The notes under the pieces are model-generated. The model searched no databases. It saw nothing but the letters and a program-made list of their open reading frames with translations, and was not told the origin of the DNA. Both the position numbers and the translations under genes were made by a program. DNA of 64,000 nt from Paracidovorax wautersii (lineage in GTDB: Bacteria > Pseudomonadota > Gammaproteobacteria > Burkholderiales > Burkholderiaceae_C). The DNA lies in NCBI RefSeq assembly GCF_900113035.1, contig NZ_FONX01000017.1, forward strand, positions 37,313-101,312, given 5' to 3'. This document shows positions 59,754-64,000 of the stretch, one piece after another (the first letter of the stretch is position 1; every line of letters begins with the position of its first letter).

Positions 59754-61913
59754 ATGCGTCGTCTCATCAGTGTTGCGCTAGGGCTCATACTGACAGGCTG
59801 TTCTTCATTGCCGGAACATGTGAGCCAGAGCCTCAGTTTGGCCGAGGCCTGCCAGGACTTGGAGCAGAACAAGACTGCTTCGTTACCCATGTTGCCGAGC
59901 CAGTTCGGGGATTTGATCCAGGCCCGCCTTCGCGCGGAAACCTATTGCCTGTCGATCGATGGCGTGGGCGGCCTGCACTCACTCATCGAGTGCAGCTTGG
60001 CAGACCTGCAGATGAAGGTAAAGGTTCAAGGTGAAAGCGTGTCCAGCGTGATGGACACCGAATTGGCCAAACTAGCTGCAGCGGTCAAAGAACAGGACCG
60101 GCAATTGGCCGATGCTGGGAAGGATTTAAGGGCGGCGATCGTTGAGGTATGCGGCACGCCGCTCACGCCTCGCAACCTAGCATCCATCTCCCAATGTTAC
60201 CTATCGCTGTTGCACGAGGCCCCGAATCGACCGGCGATCGCAAAAGCCCAGACCTCTCTAAGCGCAGCCTACAAGGCACTCGCAGAGACCAATTTGCGTG
60301 TGAACCAAGCCCGGCGTCAGGTGGCTGTGGTACACGGCGCAGCTGACACCGCAACCATCGCTATTGCGAAAGACATGGCGCAGTTCTCCGCTGCCGTAGA
60401 TCGACATGTCGCGGATGCCCGCACGGCCTTGGCGGGGGACATCAGTGCTGCCACTGCAGACACCTTGCTGGCAAGCCTTGTCTATCAGCGAGCCTACCGG
60501 CTATTCGATTTCGTCGACCAGAGCCTGCATCCCATCGAGCTTCTGATTGACCGAGGTAATGCGAAACTCTATGGCACCGTTTCCCTTTCCATGGCGGCGT
60601 TTGGTACACAGATCCAGGAGAAAGTAACCTCGGGTATGGAGGGGCTCATTCGTGCGCAAGTCATGGCGGCTTACAAGGGGGGCGCTCAGACACGTTTGAA
60701 TGATCAGGGTAAAGCAAGTCCTTTGTGGATCCCCCTAGGCATTGCTGCTTGCGAACGGCTGAGCGATCCGAAGGTGATCCGCAAGAGCCCGACCTTGCAG
60801 CCGTTCGTTGAGCATGGCCTTGCTCTGGCCGTAAAGAACGTTATGAACATGCTGAAGTCTGAAAGAAGTGAAGTGGTATTGGCTGCTTCGCAGGTGGCCT
60901 CTGCTCCTGAATCCGCCGAGAAGGCTCTGCCAACCGAGAAGGCCTCGCCACCAGAGGTGGCCGCCGACTATTCCCCGGGGCTGCGCCAGACCTATCTGTC
61001 GGCCCAGTGGGCAGTGCGCCAAGCAATGACTCCGACAACGGCAGCGCAGATGGTTGACGACAAGGGGGCTGTGGTGAGAGCAGAGTATGTGGTCGGTGCG
61101 GTCGACGAGGCCTTGATTCGTCGTTCCGCACTGGCGCTCAGTTCTTCCATGGCCATATCGGAGGATGCGCGGAAAAGCGGCATATCTTTCTCTCCGGGCA
61201 TGGCGGTCAGCGCGGCGATGTCGCTGTCTGTCGCGCAGGCCACAGCCAGTGCGTCGGCCTCTGCGAACTCCAACTCCACGTCGACCAACACCCAGAACCT
61301 CTACGTGACAGCGCCTGCGCCCGCGGCGGCGGCGCCGGCCAAGGCGGCAAACCCTGCGCCTGTCGTGCCGTCCATGGATCTGTGCGCGGTCGCGCCGGCC
61401 GGTTCCAGGTGCATGCGCCTGGGCGACTCGGTGTTCCGCTTTGATGTCGGGCCCTTCGCTGCCAAGCTCTACAGCGACGAGGATCTTCGCCAGTCGCTGT
61501 TGCTGATCGCGAGCGCTGCCAAGGCCAGCGGGAATGTCTACAAGGCGGAAGTCATAGGGAATGCATCCGTACCCAGTTTCGATTGCAAGCAGCTCCAGCA
61601 GTGGCTTGATGGTGGCGATGCATCTGACCTTCAGATCACGTCGTCGGGATCGAATGGAGTTCAGACCTACAGATTCACCTCGCGAGAGGACCCGAATATC
61701 TTCCTGCCAGCTTCCTGCGCCCCCAATACCTCGCAGATCGATGGCAACCGTGCCTTGGCGCGCGCTCGTGCAGTATGGGCCGCAGGCGTGCTCTCCAAGG
61801 CCGCGGTGAAGGTCCCGGCGGAGGGTATCGCGGGGCAGGGTACCTTGAATGCTGCCAAGCGGGATTCTGCCAACGATCGCAACGTGAGGGTCGTGCTATC
61901 GGCGTCGAAGTAG
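59754..61913 (+). CDS. Large lipoprotein with OmpA-like C-terminus
   Basis: This 719-residue protein begins with a lipoprotein signal with lipobox LTGC (Cys16). The ATG at 59754 has GGAG 6 bases upstream; an ATG four codons earlier is poorer. The middle is a long helical region (Ala, Gln, Lys and Glu-rich, coiled-coil-like at about 100-250). A low-complexity Ala/Ser/Thr/Asn stretch covers about 500-530 (ATASASASANSNSTSTN). The last 60 residues (NRALARARAV to DRNVRVVL) resemble the end of an OmpA-like peptidoglycan-binding domain. No family is recognised. It likely sits in the outer membrane and grips the wall. Confidence 0.75.
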   Translation: MRRLISVALGLILTGCSSLPEHVSQSLSLAEACQDLEQNKTASLPMLPSQFGDLIQARLRAETYCLSIDGVGGLHSLIECSLADLQMKVKVQGESVSSVMDTELAKLAAAVKEQDRQLADAGKDLRAAIVEVCGTPLTPRNLASISQCYLSLLHEAPNRPAIAKAQTSLSAAYKALAETNLRVNQARRQVAVVHGAADTATIAIAKDMAQFSAAVDRHVADARTALAGDISAATADTLLASLVYQRAYRLFDFVDQSLHPIELLIDRGNAKLYGTVSLSMAAFGTQIQEKVTSGMEGLIRAQVMAAYKGGAQTRLNDQGKASPLWIPLGIAACERLSDPKVIRKSPTLQPFVEHGLALAVKNVMNMLKSERSEVVLAASQVASAPESAEKALPTEKASPPEVAADYSPGLRQTYLSAQWAVRQAMTPTTAAQMVDDKGAVVRAEYVVGAVDEALIRRSALALSSSMAISEDARKSGISFSPGMAVSAAMSLSVAQATASASASANSNSTSTNTQNLYVTAPAPAAAAPAKAANPAPVVPSMDLCAVAPAGSRCMRLGDSVFRFDVGPFAAKLYSDEDLRQSLLLIASAAKASGNVYKAEVIGNASVPSFDCKQLQQWLDGGDASDLQITSSGSNGVQTYRFTSREDPNIFLPASCAPNTSQIDGNRALARARAVWAAGVLSKAAVKVPAEGIAGQGTLNAAKRDSANDRNVRVVLSASK

Positions 61914-62324
61914 CGTGCGTGAACCGTATGGTGATCACCTACCCCTCCGGCCAGGCCCGAGGCAAAGTACCACAGACAACGCGCTGGTCAGGCCGCGAGC
62001 CGCCTGACGTAAACCAACTGACCTTCGCGAAACCCTGGGCGCTTCAGTTTTGATGAGCGCCTGACCTAGCTGGTGCAGCTTGAGATGGCGCTGAAACGCC
62101 GCCCACGGTCAGCTGCAGCGGCATCCACGATGGCTTAAATACCCACTACGCACGCGGGCGCCGACGGGGCTCCTCACGCTGCAACGTTGCCGGTCGATTT
62201 TTTCCACCGAAGGACTGCTTCAGGCTGAAAACGGACGTTGGGCCATGATTTGAATGACTGCCTAACTGCTGAGAGCGATCTGACAAATAAGATCGGGGGT
62301 TTATCGTCGTCCTCAAGCCCCACG
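61914..62324. other. 411-base gap
   Basis: No gene is supported. It holds the right copy of the 15-base direct repeat. The upstream part is GC-rich without terminator. Confidence 0.5.
62213..62227. repeat. 15-base direct repeat, right copy
   Basis: GACTGCTTCAGGCTG, identical to 58047-58061. It lies 98 bases upstream of the TIR-like gene. Confidence 0.6.
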
Positions 62325-63563
62325 ATGCAGCGAATCGTCTTCTACTCATGGCAATCGGACCTGCCTTCCGCCGGCAACCGAAATCTCATTCAGGAAAGTT
62401 TGGAGCGTGCAATTCGTGCAATAGGCCGCGACCATGATGCTGGCATACAAGCAGTACTTGACCGTGACACAGCAAACCTGGCAGGGTCTCCCGATATCGC
62501 AAATAGCATCTTGGCAAAGATTGCCGTCAGCGATGTCTTCGTCGCCGACGTGAGTATCGTGAACGCTAGCGCAGCCCGTCCGAGTCCGAATCCTAACGTT
62601 TTAGTGGAGCTTGGTTATGCCATCGCGGAGCTCGGATGGGAGAACACGATCCTTGTACAAAACGGCGTCTACGGTGGGCCGGAGTTGTTGCCGTTTGACC
62701 TGCGGGGGCGCCGCACGGTTGTGTATCACAAAGCTGGTACTGACCAACCGGCGGAGCCACGCGCCCTATTGCAAGGTCGGCTTGAAACGGCCCTCCGCAG
62801 CGCACTTACTACCGATGAGGTAGGCAACCTTCCCTCGGGAGCTAATGCTCCGGTTTGGTGGGGGCGCTGGACATCGCGCTGGAATGAAATGGCTGGGGGA
62901 AACCTGTTCATTAGGGAAGTCGGCCCGCGTGGGTTCCTTTTCGACCTTGCTGTGTTCAACGGCGCACACCATGGTCGCATAACTTCTTACGCGAGGCTTC
63001 TTTCGCACGATCTTGCATTCGCAAAGGTGCCAAATGGACCAGGCGAACCGGCTGGTGAACTCGTTTTTCGGCGCAAGCACAGTGAGGCTGGGCGCGCTAT
63101 CGAGATCAATGAGGCGGCGCGCTGCCGTTACTGGGGCGGCATGCGGGCTCATTTCAGCGGAAACTATATCCACGAGTCGGAGCCCTGGTTTGAGAGCGGG
63201 CTCATGAATGAGCTGGAACTGGCGCGCCTCTATCAACTTGTCGGCGAGTACATGAGCTCTATGCGGACATGCACATCAGACATTGGCTTAGGCGAATGCG
63301 CCGACGGGGAAGGGATCACGGTCGTTTGGGGCGGTGTGGCAGGCCTTTATACCCAAATGGAAAGCATTGTCATGTTCGATCAGTTAGGGCAAATGTGGGC
63401 CGCATACATAGATTCAGAGGAGGACTGCGTGCGTTACTTCACTAATGTGCCAGACGCCCGCGGCACATTGCCAGCAACGATCGAGAAGTGGCGAGAAAAC
63501 TTCGCAGACAAGACCGTGCGATATTGCGACCCTGCGCGAGTGGTGCCCGTTTCGTCGATGTAA
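62325..63563 (+). CDS. Protein with N-terminal TIR-like domain
   Basis: This is a 412-residue protein. Residues 1-120 form an alternating alpha/beta domain with FYSWQSD (6-12), LDRDT (45-49), SPDIANSILAKI (55-66), SDVFVADVSIVN (69-80) and NPNVLVELGYA (89-99). Glu95 sits where TIR-like nucleotide glycosidases and deoxyribosyltransferases have their catalytic Glu. The C-terminal 260 residues are of unknown fold, with several Trp in WWGRWTSRW near 185. The frame opens at a TTG at 62238, but the conserved domain starts at 62325. Such domains are common effectors in anti-phage systems; no partner sensor is adjacent except the genes upstream. Confidence 0.8.
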   Translation: MQRIVFYSWQSDLPSAGNRNLIQESLERAIRAIGRDHDAGIQAVLDRDTANLAGSPDIANSILAKIAVSDVFVADVSIVNASAARPSPNPNVLVELGYAIAELGWENTILVQNGVYGGPELLPFDLRGRRTVVYHKAGTDQPAEPRALLQGRLETALRSALTTDEVGNLPSGANAPVWWGRWTSRWNEMAGGNLFIREVGPRGFLFDLAVFNGAHHGRITSYARLLSHDLAFAKVPNGPGEPAGELVFRRKHSEAGRAIEINEAARCRYWGGMRAHFSGNYIHESEPWFESGLMNELELARLYQLVGEYMSSMRTCTSDIGLGECADGEGITVVWGGVAGLYTQMESIVMFDQLGQMWAAYIDSEEDCVRYFTNVPDARGTLPATIEKWRENFADKTVRYCDPARVVPVSSM

Positions 63564-63833
63564 GCACCAGATTTTTCTTGGCAATCTTGCTGAAAGCACA
63601 TCAACGCATAACCAGGATGCCCCGCCACAGTTATAAGCGGCCTTTCGGCAGCACGACGGATCGACTGCTATCGCTGGAGGCCGTGTGATAACGCACGGAG
63701 AACTTACCTCGCAGCAGCGCTACTCCGGCCCACAGTGGCTTACTCGGATTGGCCGAGCCTGCGATTCGTCTGAGGGGTCTTTGAGGTACCTTCGGACGGC
63801 CGATTCCCGCTTACAGCGACCCTTTCGGGCGGC

Positions 63834-64000
63834 CTAGGCACCCGAAAGGCGCATTGCCTTCATTGTGTTTTCGAAGCCCAGGATGCTGAGGACGCGTTTG
63901 AAGTTGTACGCCAACACGCTCAGGCTCATTTCGGTGGACACGTTCTCGATGCCTCGAGTCAGGAAGTGCGTCCAGCCCATCCAGTGCTTGAGGGTGCCGA
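63834..64000 (-). mobile_element. IS1182-like transposase, C-terminal end only
   Basis: I translated the minus strand at the right edge: about 55 residues ending in TAG at 63834-63836. It includes HWMGWTHFLTRGIENVSTEM and AYNFKRVLSILGF, conserved at the end of IS1182-family DDE transposases. The rest of the element lies outside the window, so its completeness is unknown. It marks the right boundary of the atypical region. Confidence 0.85.

Noticed and set aside
62238..62324. 29-residue N-terminal extension of the TIR-like protein
   Set aside because: It starts at TTG, is Ser-rich and precedes the conserved first strand, so the ATG at 62325 is preferred.
57877..64000. CRISPR array, integrase or tRNA attachment site in the atypical region
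   Set aside because: No regularly spaced repeats, no recombinase and no tRNA-like cloverleaf were seen; only one 15-base direct repeat pair.

Overview
The window is high-GC DNA with ordinary bacterial gene packing. Gene content points to a Comamonadaceae betaproteobacterium, Acidovorax-like: several Bug/TctC-type periplasmic receptors, a Liv ABC cluster with acyl-CoA ligases, a DUF1840 protein, a phasin-type PHA-system protein, three methyl-accepting chemotaxis proteins, and short intergenic repeats of types common in that family. The genus is an inference; no rRNA, tRNA or housekeeping marker is present to fix it.

Layout. 1-6.6 kb: a truncated membrane sensor coupled to a cupredoxin-like protein, a chemotaxis receptor, a Crp/Fnr regulator, and an orphan type II secretion pair (gspB, gspA). 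6.9-15.7 kb: an acyl-CoA synthetase, a complete branched-chain/aromatic-acid ABC importer (livG-H-M, binding protein, livF) and a PaaK-like ligase, whose gaps hold three copies of a two-hairpin repeat. 15.9-21.9 kb: a Bug receptor, DUF1840 protein, cyclopropane fatty acid synthase, a 56-residue basic protein, a second chemotaxis receptor ending in a CheR/CheB docking pentapeptide, and tag.

22.0-32.7 kb (minus strand) is one long catabolic operon with touching or overlapping genes: outer-membrane MetA-like protein, SnoaL-like protein, alpha/beta hydrolase, extradiol (VOC) dioxygenase, Rieske ferredoxin, FAD monooxygenase, MFS transporter, Bug receptor, cyclase-family hydrolase, cupin, fumarylacetoacetase-family hydrolase and a DenD-like dehydrogenase. 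A divergent LysR gene lies at 33.1 kb. The set reads as ring hydroxylation, ring cleavage and hydrolysis of an aromatic compound that I cannot name. 34-42.6 kb is mixed: lipoprotein peptidase, PHA protein, acyl-CoA-binding protein, third chemotaxis receptor, M20 amidohydrolase, amino-acid-type binding protein, and a single-subunit molybdopterin oxidoreductase.

42.7-54.4 kb carries two sugar-acid modules. The first (minus strand) has a 2-keto-3-deoxy-L-fuconate dehydrogenase-like SDR, a Bug receptor, a second SDR and a diketo-acid hydrolase, with divergent LysR. The second (plus strand) has a TRAP transporter (dctP, dctQ, dctM) interleaved with a D-xylonate dehydratase (xylD) and a 2-keto-3-deoxy-D-xylonate dehydratase (xylX), the core of an oxidative Weimberg route, again with divergent LysR. 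54.6-57.9 kb holds a pirin with divergent LysR and a membrane diguanylate cyclase.

57.9-64.0 kb differs: looser packing, lower GC, more A/T-ending codons, long empty gaps, and at the right edge the end of an IS1182-like transposase. It encodes a TIGR02391-family protein with an RNxxxH (HEPN-like) motif, a large lipoprotein with a degenerate OmpA-like tail, and a protein with an N-terminal TIR-like domain. This is the best candidate for an undescribed (possibly anti-phage) system.
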